A stretch of DNA of 64,000 nucleotides from positions 3,782,001 to 3,846,000 of the forward strand of contig CM051511.1 of assembly GCA_028015205.1 (NCBI GenBank). The letters are read 5' to 3'. The translations under genes were made by a program, and so were the position numbers. The notes below the pieces were generated by a model, which saw only the letters and a list, made by a program, of their open reading frames with translations, was not told the origin of the DNA and searched no databases. Numbering within the stretch: position 1 is the first letter of the stretch; every line of letters begins with the position of its first letter. The stretch comes from Mytilisepta virgata. Its lineage: Eukaryota > Mollusca > Bivalvia > Mytilida > Mytilidae. Positions 34,001 through 44,951 of this stretch are shown here, in pieces.

Positions 34001-34432
34001 CAGCATAGTATAAATTTACTATATCTAATATTAGTATCTTTGGATTGTTATTTTGAAACTCCTGGGATGATGCCTCTGCTGGTGGACCCTAGGTCCCCGA
34101 GGGTATTCGCCAACCCAGTCGTCAGACCTGTCTGACATGATTATTCATTGATTTGTTACAGAAATTACAAGTATTTAGCAAAATTCAAAAATAATAGAAA
34201 TACTAAGGGTTCATTCCTTGTATTGCACATGGTAGATCTCCTTAGCTGAAATTTGGCTTCCTATTTCGGTATTTTTGGTTGAGTACTTCTTGTTTAATAT
34301 AAGTTTGGTTTTTGGTCTTCCAAATGTTTCGGTTTTAATGCTGCTGATGAGAGGTAACTCCCTGAAATGCGTCGTATATAGCATAGTATAAATTTACTAT
34401 ATCTAATATTAGTATCTTTGGATTGTTATTTT
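34001..34432 (+). mobile_element. retrozyme-like unit bounded by 54-bp direct repeats
   Basis: The 54-nt tail sequence (starts (C/T)AGCATAGTATAAATT, ends GGATTGTTATTTT) occurs at 34,001-34,054 and again at 34,379-34,432 with one difference. The first copy starts at the base that follows hammerhead cleavage. The second follows the hammerhead at 34,338-34,384. The unit from cleavage site to cleavage site is 378 bp. Its body holds 'GATGCCTCTGCTGGTGGACC' and 'TCTTCCAAATGTTTCGG', words common in mussel repeats. This layout is expected if a self-cleaving RNA circle or multimer was copied into DNA. No protein is encoded. Confidence 0.7.
34338..34384 (+). ncRNA. type-I hammerhead ribozyme, family 1 (weakened)
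   Basis: Stem I AUGCUG (34,338-34,343) pairs with UAGCAU (34,379-34,384), with G-U at the base. The core CUGAUGA is at 34,344-34,350. Stem II GAGG/CCCU has one A-C mismatch. GAAA is at 34,364-34,367. Stem III AUGC/GUAU has loop GUC. The predicted cleavage is after A 34,378. The core is intact, but stem II is weaker than in the 14.5-kb copy. Confidence 0.65.
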
Positions 34433-35819
34433 ATTATACCGAAGAAATATTTGTGTGTAACATACCGATTTTAAGGGTTATTCTCCTGCGTGGAATAATA
34501 GGGTTATATATCGGACAAATGAATTTTGTCGAGGTTATCATGGTTATTCCCCGGCACCACCGATTATAATGAAATATCTGAATTATTCTATGTCATGTGA
34601 TCATTTATTAGCCAATAGATTTATTTAATTATACTGCAAGGTATAATAATATGATTTATACCACGACACTCTGAGAATTGCGAATTATAGCTTTTAATCA
34701 TTTAGAAGTGTGTCTTCCAGTAATTTGACCTGATGCAATAATAAAGTATGCAAAACCTAAGGATGTGTGGTTACATTCTATGACATCCCTGTATAAATGT
34801 ACATATATTCTACCGAAATATGACTCTAATAGTCAGCAAAGATTTGGGACATACTTAATCTTGACGCTTTGTTATCAAATAATTAATTTCCTTGAACGTA
34901 TTTCCGTTTGTTCTCTGGCACAAACCTAAGTAGAGAGATTCCCTTTAAGATTTGGGAGATTAATTGATTAAGTCAATTGATATATAATGAATGAAAAGCA
35001 GAAAAACAAGAATAAAAGCAAAATAAAAGATATATGAGATTTCAAAGTGCCAGTGCAATTTTTGTGAGTCTTTCAACACAAATGAACAATTCTATTCCTT
35101 TCTACAAGATAACAGATAGTAAGATATGATGGTATTATTATACGTTATATATATCAAACTATTGTTATCGGTAAGCTGAATACATGTGCTGACACCTGCT
35201 GTCTCATTATCTGCATCATTCAGACATTTCTCACCTGCTCATTAAGACAAACTTTTCTTGGAATATGAGGTATATTAACAATCGGATCTGAATATACAAT
35301 AGTTTTAATCAAATATTTTTCTTACTTTTCCGCTAAATGATAACTGAAGTATCTATATCAGGTTCGTGTTTCCATATTTGTGCTTTTAATTGACATTTGA
35401 ATTGTTTCCAATTTCTTTCTGAAGCATTTATGAGGCGATTCAATTTTATGATTCAGTGTTTCGTTTTTTATGGCGTCCATACATCCTTTATTTACTTTAC
35501 CAAACAGCCAGAAAATAATCCTCCTCTGAACATGCATTGAAGTTACTAATGAAACATTGAACAGCTACGTCTTTACAATGAAAACTGAAAGTAGCGACAT
35601 GGTCAGAACAATTTATAAAGGATATTAAGGATCAATCTATTGAAAATTAACATACATGTAGTATCTTCAGCTTTTGGTGGTATATTTAAAAACGTTACCT
35701 TTCATAAAAAAGTTATGGCTGAAAGATTCTTTTTTTTTTGTCAATCTTTACTGGTGTTTACTGTACGTCTGTTTTTGTTTAAGTGTCCTGCAAGGAGAGG
35801 GGTTCAGTACAAAATAAAC
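34433..35819. other. AT-rich stretch, no gene seen
   Basis: No coding or RNA signal recognised. Confidence 0.5.
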
Positions 35820-36480
35820 TAGTTTTACCCGCCACAATTTATGTGCCTGTCCCAACCTTCCCTCTATTCACGTGAAATCGTAAATATGTGGACATTTTCC
35901 TCAGAAATATGTTTGTTCTTAGATTGTTTTTGATTTTGCACTCTTTTTTTGGAAACTTTGAATAACAATATGTTCTACAACATTCGGCTTATCGGAATTT
36001 TGTTCTTTATGCATTGTCAGTAACTACCAGTAGTCCTTTGTTAATATATATTGATCATTGACATTTTGCTTACTCGAACATATTTTGAACTGAGTTTTAC
36101 TGTGTGTATTCCACATTGGTTAGCGTTATAGGGGGAGAGCTGAGATATCATAAAACATGTTTAACCCCGCCGCATTTTGGCGCCTGTCCCAAGTCAGGAA
36201 CCTCTAGCTTTTGTTAGTCTTGTGTTTTTTTTTTTTTTTTAATTTTGGTTCATTTGTATGTTTCGGAGTTTAGTGTGCCGTCCATTTCGCTGAACTAGTA
36301 TGGATTATTGTTAAGGGGCCAGTGAAGCTCGCCTCTGGGTGCGGGATTTTCTCGTTGTGTTGAAGACCCATTGGTAGCATTGAGCTGTTTTCTGCTCTTT
36401 GGTCGGGTTGTTGTCTCTTTGACAAATTCCCCGTTTCCATCCTCTATTCTCTTGATCAGATCTAACCATTTTGACCATTG
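35820..36480 (+). repeat. long mussel dispersed repeat, plus copy
   Basis: Contains 'GCGCCTGTCCCAAGTCAGGA', 'TTTCGCTGAACTAGTATGG', 'GGTGCGGGATTTTCTCG' and 'GGTCGGGTTGTTGTCTCTTT'. The reverse complement of 47,905-48,385 matches it along its length. A partial nested copy of the 'CGCCACAATTTATGTGCCTG' part lies at 35,828-35,860. I know this repeat from mussel cDNA 3' ends, and it supports the organism call. The minus ORF 36,295-36,489 is a reading through it. Confidence 0.8.
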
Positions 36481-38471
36481 TATATACACATGTACAAACT
36501 TTTCGAGGTAGATATTATAAAGGTAAATCTAGACACATACATTACACGTCAGTCATTTAGAAGGAACTATTGTTAATAGTCTGAGAGTATCATTCTTCTA
36601 AAAAATCTTTATAGAAAGATGTGTTGGACTTTTCACTCGTAGAAGATCCCTCGCTCCCCCAATATCAGTGTATATATTTGTATTAACCTTTGCGGGCTCA
36701 TATATAAATTACAACGACTTTTGAGTTTTCAAACATGTTATCATGTGACTTTATGAGAGGAATATTTTTAGTCTGACATTTGCTTAATTAAATCGGATGT
36801 GTTTAAAAGAGTACGCAGCTGGAACATGACAGATTAAAACAAATCTTAGGAGAGTTTGGGCTTTATCTGAATTAAATTTGGTTGTTCAAAAAAGTGTTTT
36901 TTGTGTATATATGCATAATTTGACTAACTGATAGATAAATTTAAATAAATTACGTCTCGTTTTTTTATTTTTCATAATTTGTTTATAAATCAGCTATATT
37001 GTGTAAATTTATTTACTAGTTATATTATTTTTGATATGCAATGAGGTTTTTTTTTCATTCAGAAAAAACGCGGTATTGACACAATTAGAATGGAATCGCG
37101 TTCTTCGATTTATACAAGCGAAATCGTGTTCCCTAACACGAGCGAGTAGAGCTGTTCAAATAAGATATTAGTTAAGGTCATGGGAATCAGTAGCGGTGTC
37201 GCCTCAGTGGTAGTAAAAAAAACTTAATTCAAGTTAATTCTTATCACAAAATCCATATATGTCATGTATGTAGGAAACAAAATCTTCATTTTTATGGTTA
37301 CTACTTTATTGCTTTTCTACATGTTAAAGTTACGTTGAGGCCTTAAACAAGAAGAACAATTTCTCACCCGATTACCACCGGCATTCTACCATTTTGTATT
37401 AACCGGTTTCAAAAAAGCAAGAGAACGACTGTGTATTTATAAAGTAAATCCATAGACCGTCATGTTATATCATTGTAAAGCACAAATGTTTACAATTAAC
37501 AATCATTATATAGAATTCACCGGTGTGTTATTTAGTTCTGATAGTTCTTATACTAAAATCTGATGATTTCCCTTGATAATTCAATGTCAACAAAGCAATC
37601 CGTTGCTACGATATCAATCCAAAAAAAACCAAAAATTACACAATTGCCTACTCGGAGGTATTGTCTATAAAAAAACAAGTAATGTCACGTTTTTCAATCT
37701 AAGTAAGAACCTATTACTCTTTTTGAAATACGCATCTGCTGAATTAAAAAATTATTTTTTAAACAGTTGTGAGTATTTGTTTGCATCTTAAATGATACAA
37801 TATTCACTGTGCTACTAAATTACGTATCTTCATTAGATTATTCCATATGGATGACAGGTAACATACTTGTTTTAGAAAAAGATGCTTTGGCAAAAATTTC
37901 AATAATCATGTGATTTTTATTCTTATCTATTTAATATTTATCTAATTTATTTTTTTATTTTCTGTTTTACGCCGGTTTATCAAAATGTTTTAACCATAAA
38001 AGGGCGAATAAACTTTGAAAACGACAAATCTGTCAATTTTTTTAGGTCAGATTTACCTCATGTACAGTATAATATCTACTGCCTTTGAATTTGTACATAA
38101 TTCAAGTAAAAAGACTTTTTGGGATAAGTTGCCTAAAACGAACACCACTTTATAATAATTTTTATATATATTATACTTTAATAATTGTAACTATAACCGA
38201 GTGTATTTTTCACCAAAACCTCAGCTCTCAGGTAGTGTGGTTTTATTTGTGAAGCTGGACAATAACAAATAACAAAATAATAGACCCTCACATGAGGTGC
38301 AAAGGTCCTCACATAGGCTAAATGCCTAAAAGTACATCAGTTCAACTGTCAACATCTACATGGTTCTACTTTCTATACACAGTGTTCAATTTTATAAAGA
38401 ATAAATTGGGACTCTAAAGAAATCAAGTTTCCAAGATATGAAACAAAATGGCCTCAGAAATCACAATGCCA
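36481..38471. other. AT-rich stretch, no gene seen
   Basis: The ORF at 37,573-37,791 has no recognised domain. 38,220-38,470 may belong to the same repeat as the 39-bp tandem array. Confidence 0.5.
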
Positions 38472-38588
38472 TCAAACCAAGGTAAATATTCATTGAGTGA
38501 CAAAAGACAATCAAACCAAGGTAAATATTCATTGAGTGACAAAAGACAATCAAACCAAGGTAAATATTCTTTGAGTGACAAAAGACAA
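38472..38588 (-). repeat. three 39-bp tandem copies, in frame on minus
   Basis: Copies start at 38,472, 38,511 and 38,550. The first two are identical and the third differs by one base. As 39 is a multiple of 3, the minus ORF 38,423-38,680 carries three 13-residue copies (CLLSLNEYLPWFD). The ORF is 85 codons, with a hydrophobic N-terminal segment, and matches no family I know. I treat it as a repeat, not a gene. Confidence 0.85.
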
Positions 38589-39014
38589 TAAGAGTCACCA
38601 ATTTTCCCTCCAAAAAGAGACATATGACAACACTGACCAATCAGAATGCAGAATATGACAGGTAACAGTGTAAAGGGCAAAACTATGGGTCATAGTCTTA
38701 ATTTGCATATAAAATATTTACAGAGAAATATATCTACAATTAATTAAATTCTAACTCAGGCAAATACAGGATATGACTGAAATAAACTAATTAAATATTA
38801 TTTAATAAGCAACCAACCATTAATATTCCTGAAATAAGTATCAAAAATAATAAACAAATTAAAAATATATTAAAACTATAAACTGTGGAAAAATATATAA
38901 AAATCCACTTTGCCACATAATTCTTTTTCACCAACTCCATATTGATGGGTTAGAAATAGTGATTTAACGTTACATGTATCTCTAGTTTTTGCCGTTTGTT
39001 GTATTTTTATAGAG
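38589..39014. other. AT-rich stretch, no gene seen
   Basis: Nothing recognised. Confidence 0.5.
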
Positions 39015-39290
39015 AACAAATATACCTAGGGAACAAATAAAAAAAAAACGTAATCCATTAGACAGTCAAACCCGGGAAGACAAATGAACCACAAGCACAA
39101 CAAATAAATACTGAAAACTAAAAAATAATGAACAACACGAGTGATCCCAGGTGCCCGGAAGGGTAAGCAGTTCCAGCTCCGTATACATAAAGTCAATCCG
39201 GTGGAAGTCACAAATGGGTGGAGGCACAAGAAATGTTACGACAGTGGGAACAGGTCCAAGATATCTTAGATATTGGAACACTGTAAGGGA
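39015..39290 (-). mobile_element. Penelope-like retroelement 3' tail, minus copy
   Basis: On minus it reads 'CCTGTTCCCACTGTCGTAAC', 'CATTTGTGACTTCCACCGG', 'GGAACTGCTTACCCTTCCGG', then 'CTTCCCGGGTTTGACTGTC' and 'AATGGATTACG'. It is collinear with the plus copy at 9,235-9,485. The ORFs at 39,026-39,281 are readings of this tail. Confidence 0.65.
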
Positions 39291-39727
39291 GCAACCATTT
39301 GATTCTTATGGGGGTGGGGGGGGTTAGTTTGTTGTTGTTTTTTTACGATTTTATATTTGGTTTTGTTCGGCTTGTGTATTTCATACATTTTAGTCGTTTT
39401 ATGCCCCTTTTGACAGCTCACCATTTCCATTTATTTTTCTTGTACCAAGTTAGACGGTCTGTTGGATTTATGTTTGCATTTTGTGCTCTTTAATATATTA
39501 TTTTTTGTCCGGGATTCTGTCTTTTGCTTGAGTAGATTGAATGGTATGTGATTTTTTATCCTCCCTGTTAACCATTTTGTTGTTTATTCAACATGGACTA
39601 AGAGCCAACCCCTCAAGAAAGCACTACACAGCAAGGATATAAAGGTGTAAAATAATAAAAATCCTAATTAAACCCAGGGTTCCTTGAAATAAACGTATAC
39701 AATAAGTAAGAAAGCTCCAACCAATGA

Positions 39728-40000
39728 TATCACAGGGTCCTGGCTACGGGCAGGCATGTGAAAATACAAGGTCCTAGCTAGGAACAGTTGCATGGAATTA
39801 CAGGGTGTTGGCTAGGGACAGGCAAATGAAAATACAGGGTCCTGGATAGGGACAGGCACATGAGAATACAGGATCCTGTCTAGGGACAGGCATATGAGAA
39901 TACAGGTCCTGGCTAGGGACAGGCACAATTTTCTGGCTAGGGACATGCATGCACATCAAAATACGTGGTCCTGGCTAGGGACAGGCACATGAAGATTACC
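39728..40000 (+). repeat. 34-35-bp minisatellite, about 7 units
   Basis: Units of 'ACAGGGTCCTGGCTAGGGAC' plus 'AGGCACATGAAAAT', with insertions in later units (near 39,930-39,965). No open frame is maintained. Confidence 0.85.
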
Positions 40001-40452
40001 TCATACACTTGAGTCTGAATTGTTTGTTTGTTGAAGGTCTCGATATGGCTTTTAAATATATATAAAATAGCTGTTCGTTTAGGTGGGCATGTGTCACGAG
40101 CATGTTGTTCTAAGAATTAATCCAACATAACCCATCTTTCACATAAAAGATTATGCCTGTGTTCTACTTCAGTTCATCTTTTTGGAAACGTTCATTGACA
40201 GTATTTTCTTTTACATGTATACGATTAACCAAGATTTAAAATAAGTCTATAGATTAAAGTTAATACTATTAAATCATAACGTTTGCCACTAATTCCGACG
40301 TAAACCTTAATTGCTGATGTATAGAATTTGATTAAATTGAACATGATTACTGCTTAATGACATTCTGTATATTTGCTATTTAATCTCATAATTTCAGTTC
40401 GTGTATTTTGAGTCTAATTTTCAAAGTAATAAGTTTTATTATCTAAGAGAAC
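40001..40452. other. AT-rich stretch, no gene seen
   Basis: Nothing recognised. Confidence 0.5.
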
Positions 40453-40725
40453 TTAAGGTATCCGGACCATAATAGATCATGATTGAAAATTGTATCTCTT
40501 TTTGACCGTGAATGGCTGAACCAAACAATTTAAAGCTCGAATTGTGTATATATATTTTTCTCAAGTTGAAACACTGTTGATTATATTCAGAGTCTGCAAA
40601 AATAATTTTTCTTATATTAGCATTTCCGTTTGCCGATAATTACCGAGGTCATTTCAATTGCGTTGTACGGAACATCCGGGAACTTTTGAATAATCATGTG
40701 GTCATTTATGGTTCGGATACCTTAA
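40453..40725. mobile_element. TTAA-flanked MITE (piggyBac-like)
   Basis: A 265-bp element (40,457-40,721) with 16-bp terminal inverted repeats GGTATCCGRACCATAA, one mismatch apart, flanked on both sides by TTAA (40,453-40,456 and 40,722-40,725). TTAA duplication is the hallmark of piggyBac transposition. It has no coding capacity, so it is a non-autonomous element. Confidence 0.8.
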
Positions 40726-40954
40726 TGGTGCTTGTTCTTTTGTCTTTTAAGTTTTGGTTTTGCCGTAGCTTTAGTGTTTTTCTTATAGGAACAAAACAGA
40801 AAAAGTAAAAATATCCATCGGTGATGATTTCGAAATTAAGAAATGTTATGATCTGGAACAAATTGCTCACTTGTATCTATTTTATAGAGGAATCAAACTT
40901 AAAATTAAAAATTTGCTCTTACAAAACAAAATTAAATAAATAAATTTTGTAAAA

Positions 40955-41050
40955 ACTAAGGAGTATCTCCATCTTTCAAAGCTCTATCCTGAGATGTTTT
41001 GGTAGCCTTTCTACTTAAAAAAATGAAACTTTAGTAATAAGTACATGAAC
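40955..41050 (+). repeat. 5' part of hammerhead family 2, ribozyme absent
   Basis: 'AAAACTAAGGAGTATCTCC', 'AAAGCTCTATCCTGAGATG' and 'TTTTGGTAGCC' match the start of the copy at 8,990-9,050. The remainder is not recognisable. Confidence 0.45.
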
Positions 41051-41589
41051 ACATTTTTCTTATTGTTTCCAGGGTAAATATTCATAATTATTCTAAAAAA
41101 CTTAAATCATCCTTACTCAAATGGTGAAAAATGGTTACAAAATATTGCCAAGTTCTTTCTATCTGTGATCAAAGTTTGAAGTTGCTAAAAAGACTCACTA
41201 GACTGAAATTTCCTTAGGCACCTCTATCATGTCTATACTGTTACCGTATTAAAGTCAGATGTTGTTCTGGAGTTATGTCGCCTTGTCCGTAAAAAAATCA
41301 AATGTGCACGAAAAATCACAAAATTAACAATTTTGGGGTAAATTAAAAATCGTGTAGACTTCGATGTGCTCAATATATCTTGTTAAAATTTGAAACATAC
41401 TTTGCTAAGATAAGTATCTTTTAATAGTCAACTGTTAATCAATGCTAAACATATAGCTTCAACTCCTATTTTGTGTTTTAATTTAATGAAGTTTACCCTT
41501 CACTAAATGACAAACGTCAAGTAAAAAGCCTAGTTTTAGTATTGTTTGAACTTAATTGCTCTTCGACGTTTAGGACTATTGTTTTGGTT

Positions 41590-41757
41590 TTCGATATATT
41601 AGGCCTTAAGCACAAATTTTGATGCACAAGATGTGAAAATTTCGTCGATTTATGACTCATCAGTTGTGCTCAAGGCTGAACATGTTGACAACCAAAATAA
41701 CAATCCAAAAAGGTTGTAAAGCCAAAACAATCGAAGGACAGAGCTATGCACTAGTTT
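41590..41757 (-). mobile_element. short hammerhead-bearing element, family 2, minus copy
   Basis: On minus the order is 'CTAGTGCATAGCTCTGTCC', 'TTTTGGATTGTTATTTTGG', 'CAACATGTTCAGCCTTGAG', then the hammerhead (41,669-41,624) and 'ATCAAAATTTGTGCTTAAGG'. Related decayed or truncated copies are at 8,990, 10,970-11,060, 30,990-31,160 and 40,955. The word GGATTGTTATTTT is shared with family 1, but here it lies 5' of the ribozyme. Confidence 0.6.
41624..41669 (-). ncRNA. type-I hammerhead ribozyme, family 2
   Basis: Minus-strand fold: stem I GCACAA (41,669-41,664) pairs perfectly with UUGUGC (41,629-41,624). The core CUGAUGA is at 41,663-41,657. Stem II is GUC/GAC with a 7-nt loop. GAAA is at 41,643-41,640. 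The predicted cleavage is after C 41,630 (site AUC). Stem III retains two pairs here (AU/AU), but relatives at 11.0 and 31.0 kb show the fuller palindrome AUGUGCACAU at this position. All core bases are present. Confidence 0.7.
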
Positions 41758-41804
41758 TCACAAATTTTACAATTATGTAGCGATAAATTTTATTGATATC
41801 AGAA

Positions 41805-41872
41805 AACAGCTCAAGGCTACCAATATGTCTTCAACACAGCGAGAAAATCCCGCACCCGGAGGCGGGCATATA
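41805..41872 (-). repeat. fragment of the long mussel dispersed repeat
   Basis: 'AAACAGCTCAAGGCTACCAA' and 'AACACAGCGAGAAAATCCCG' match 47,966-48,020. Only ~70 bp are present. Confidence 0.7.
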
Positions 41873-43395
41873 ATTTATCATATTGTTAGACCCGGTTTTT
41901 TTAATATGTCTACCTTTCATGTTATCTATACAAACACAGAAATATACGCATGTACATTACATGTAATCATTGTCAAATCAAAGACAAATCTTAGTTAAAA
42001 CGTAGGCGTTAGACGTTTACTGTTTCTTGATCCTCAGAGGCAAGGATTAACGATCAAGTAACGAGGATATACAACATCTGCTTTCAAAACTTAAAAAGAG
42101 AAAATGTCAAGTACTGATCTTAAAACTTTTATTATTGAACTTTATCTCTTATTATTGGAAAAACGTTAAAGTTTGGTAGAATTTAGATTGATATTTTATG
42201 CATTTAAATAGCATTCCAAGAACTTCACAAATGTCAGAGTAGAACCAGTTCTTATCTTAAGGGAATAAATGTCTAACTGCATCAATTCACTGTCTGTAAG
42301 AGTTCTGAAATATACAATTAATTGTCTTCCAAAAACTGACCAAAATGTCAAATGTTAATTAAGTTCCCTTAATGATGTTTTAAAGGTCTTTTTATTTTAT
42401 TTTTTTTTGTACTTCTTCATGAAATCTTAACTATCCAGAAAATATCTAGCCAAAAACCTCATAATAACTTAGTTTTCAGCGAAAGCGATACTCTTTGGTT
42501 TCCATTTACAATGTAACACGAAAATAAATTAAAGTATGAATTTTACTCCAGCAGCTTAATACATGTACCAGCAATGTTGTGTTCTGCGTATCTATTACAT
42601 ACATGTATGTATGCATGTACATCTTGTGCATCACCTTTGTATCAAAGCATTTATTTTTTTTTTTTAACTATGATCATGACGATAGAAAAATAATGTAGAT
42701 AACATTCTGCAAATTACGCTTTTATTATACATGCAAAATCAGCGTTATTTCAATAAAACATGTGATAGTAGCATTTAAAATATACCACCCTCTAAAATCC
42801 TCTTTTTAAAATCCCAAAATATTTATTGCATCAAATTTGAAAGTAACCAAAGTATGAAATCTGTATTAAAATTCCGTGAAAAGAACTTAAATGAGCAGAT
42901 GTCTCAATAGAGAGTATATGTTTTTAATAATTAAGATTTACTAATGATTTATAATATTAATAACCGATTAGCTAATAAAGTTCCTCCATGTTAATAATCC
43001 CACGAGGTATAATTTTAGTTAGTTAATGTTTTAGCTATAACTTATAACAAGACATTTCAATTACCATTAGCCGATGGAATTTTAATATCAATCTTAAACT
43101 TTGTACTTATTTGACACGAGAGGAGATTTATCTGGTAATTAACCACCAAAGCTTTTATTCTTTGATTTTTATTACAATTGATCGTGTTCAGTTTCACTTT
43201 GTCATTAGAAATTACTTTATCATCATATTTTATTAAAATTTGTTTATTTTAGAAGTTGGTTTCTCGTCATAAACGTATTTTATGATTTTCTTCTACAGTC
43301 TGATCAAAGTAAACCAAGTTTGCACTTGTGTGTAAAAATTTATATTGCGCTTCTGCAATGTCCTAAATTTTAATTCCTTATAAGTATAAATGTAC
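41873..43395. other. AT-rich stretch, no gene seen
   Basis: No coding signal. 'ACATACATGTATGTATGCATGTACAT' at ~42,600 is a short alternating purine-pyrimidine tract. Confidence 0.5.
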
Positions 43396-43562
43396 AAAAT
43401 ATATGCAGTACATTTGACATCAGATGTATGGCCGCCTATAGTTACACAGTGGTAAACTCCTTTATCATGTGTGTGTTTCTCTGATAAACAATTTACTGTC
43501 AATTGTTGAAAATTTAAACCTAAGCGGACAGTGTTCCTTGTTAATTTTACACAATTTACAGG
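43396..43562 (-). pseudogene. possible Ig-like domain exon
   Basis: On minus, AG|CCTGT at 43,563/43,562 could be an acceptor. The frame reads VNCVKLTRNTVRLGLNFQQ, LTVNCLSEKHTHDKGVYHC, VTIGGHTSDVKCTAYIL, and TTTT|GTACAT at 43,396/43,395 could be a donor. 'D-x-G-V-Y-x-C' is the classic C-terminal motif of immunoglobulin domains. The strand-B Cys/Trp part is not clear. It could be one exon of an Ig-bearing gene on the same strand as the TSP1 fragment at 46.8 kb, or an orphan exon. Low confidence. Confidence 0.3.
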
Positions 43563-43593
43563 CTATGTTAATCCAAGTTGTTCAAACTAAAAA

Positions 43594-43622
43594 TTGGGGG
43601 AACGGGGGTGGGGGGGGGGGGG
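43594..43622 (+). repeat. G-rich run
   Basis: Nearly uninterrupted G (GGGGGAACGGGGGTGGGGGG pattern), a possible G-quadruplex. The ORFs across it are Gly-rich artefacts. Confidence 0.7.
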
Positions 43623-43814
43623 AACAAAAGAATTGGCTAGGTCTAATATTGAGCTGGTAGTATGTATAGAAATATTCATATTGGATAACCCAACTCTTCC
43701 GGACCTCGCATACTTATATTTAGGGTTCAGTCATATAAATATAACCTTAAAACCAAATTTCCTAAACAGTAGGTATTATAATATTTCTGTATTTCCTTAA
43801 ATTTAACTCAAAAA

Positions 43815-44250
43815 TTGTATTTTACCTGTTTATACAGAAAATATTTCCATGGTTTTCATCATAAAATTTTCAAGAATATGGATCAGCTTTAAAAAGTTTA
43901 AATACTGGAGAAAAATACAAAATATCTTATTTAGTAAATCTTTAAAAGGGAGGTAATGCTAAATTTTCTCATATTAACAATAGGATTTTATTTATATTGT
44001 TACATTAAGTGAGATTTTACTTTAAACTAAAGATCTGTTTTTTTTCTGTTTATATGGCAGATATTTCCAGGGTCTTCATCACAAAATTTTTAGCAATATG
44101 GATCAGTGTTAAAAGGATTTAAAATTAGGAGAAATGTTTATTAATTCTTGTAAGGGAGGTAATGTTACATTTTCTTTTAAACATATTTATTTTTAGCAAC
44201 TGGATTTTCCCATTATTGTTACATCTGAGTATGATTTTCCTCCAAAATTC
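43815..44250 (+). repeat. tandem duplication of ~210 bp
   Basis: Two copies sharing 'ATATTTCCA(T/G)GGT(T/C)TTCATCA', 'AATATGGATCAG', 'GGGAGGTAATG' and 'TATTGTTACAT'. The offset between them is 205-220 bp. Confidence 0.65.
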
Positions 44251-44951
44251 CTGCCACCACCCGGGGGCAATACTCAGACCTTTCACACAGCAGTCCACTA
44301 TACATACGTGCAGCTAATGGACTGTTGTTATATAAACCTGTTAATTTCTAAAACTTCAAACAAACACTTGTAAGGAAAGCCTGTTACATATATGAGGGGG
44401 TGGAAAGGGGGTACCTTCCTCCTTTCTCCCGACCCTCTGCTTCCATCTCCCACCTTAACAACCATCTTTTTTCAGATCAATCGATTTTCATACAAATTTG
44501 AATTAATATATGACCATATATAGGTGGCATAGGTCTTTATTAAAGCATATACTGATTTTACGAACAAGGCCTGCCTCCGACTCGTAAGTAAATTAATACA
44601 CAATGTTGGAATGTTGTCAATGGTGCATTATGCATGCCTCAATGTCAAGAAACTCATTTTTGATATGTATGGTCATGTATGAGGATCATGAAATTAGACA
44701 TAGTTTTTTATTGTGTTATCTCTATTTTTCCCTGTCCTCGAGAACACCTTACTTTGTATGGTCAAGTGGATAACGTAAATATTTTAAGGTGACCTGGAAA
44801 ACGCGTTAAGTACATGTAATATTGTTTAGAGGAGGGAGTGTATCTCTCTGACATTGTTAGCATCCCTTCTTTTTAAATTTGTAGAAGATCGCCAAATACT
44901 TAGAGCAAACAGATACCCACATGTGAAGGCAAACCGGAAATGACGGGGGCA
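44251..44951. other. intergenic stretch, no gene seen
   Basis: Contains a C/T-rich patch near 44,410-44,455 similar to the polypyrimidine tract at 46.07-46.19 kb. Nothing coding. Confidence 0.5.
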
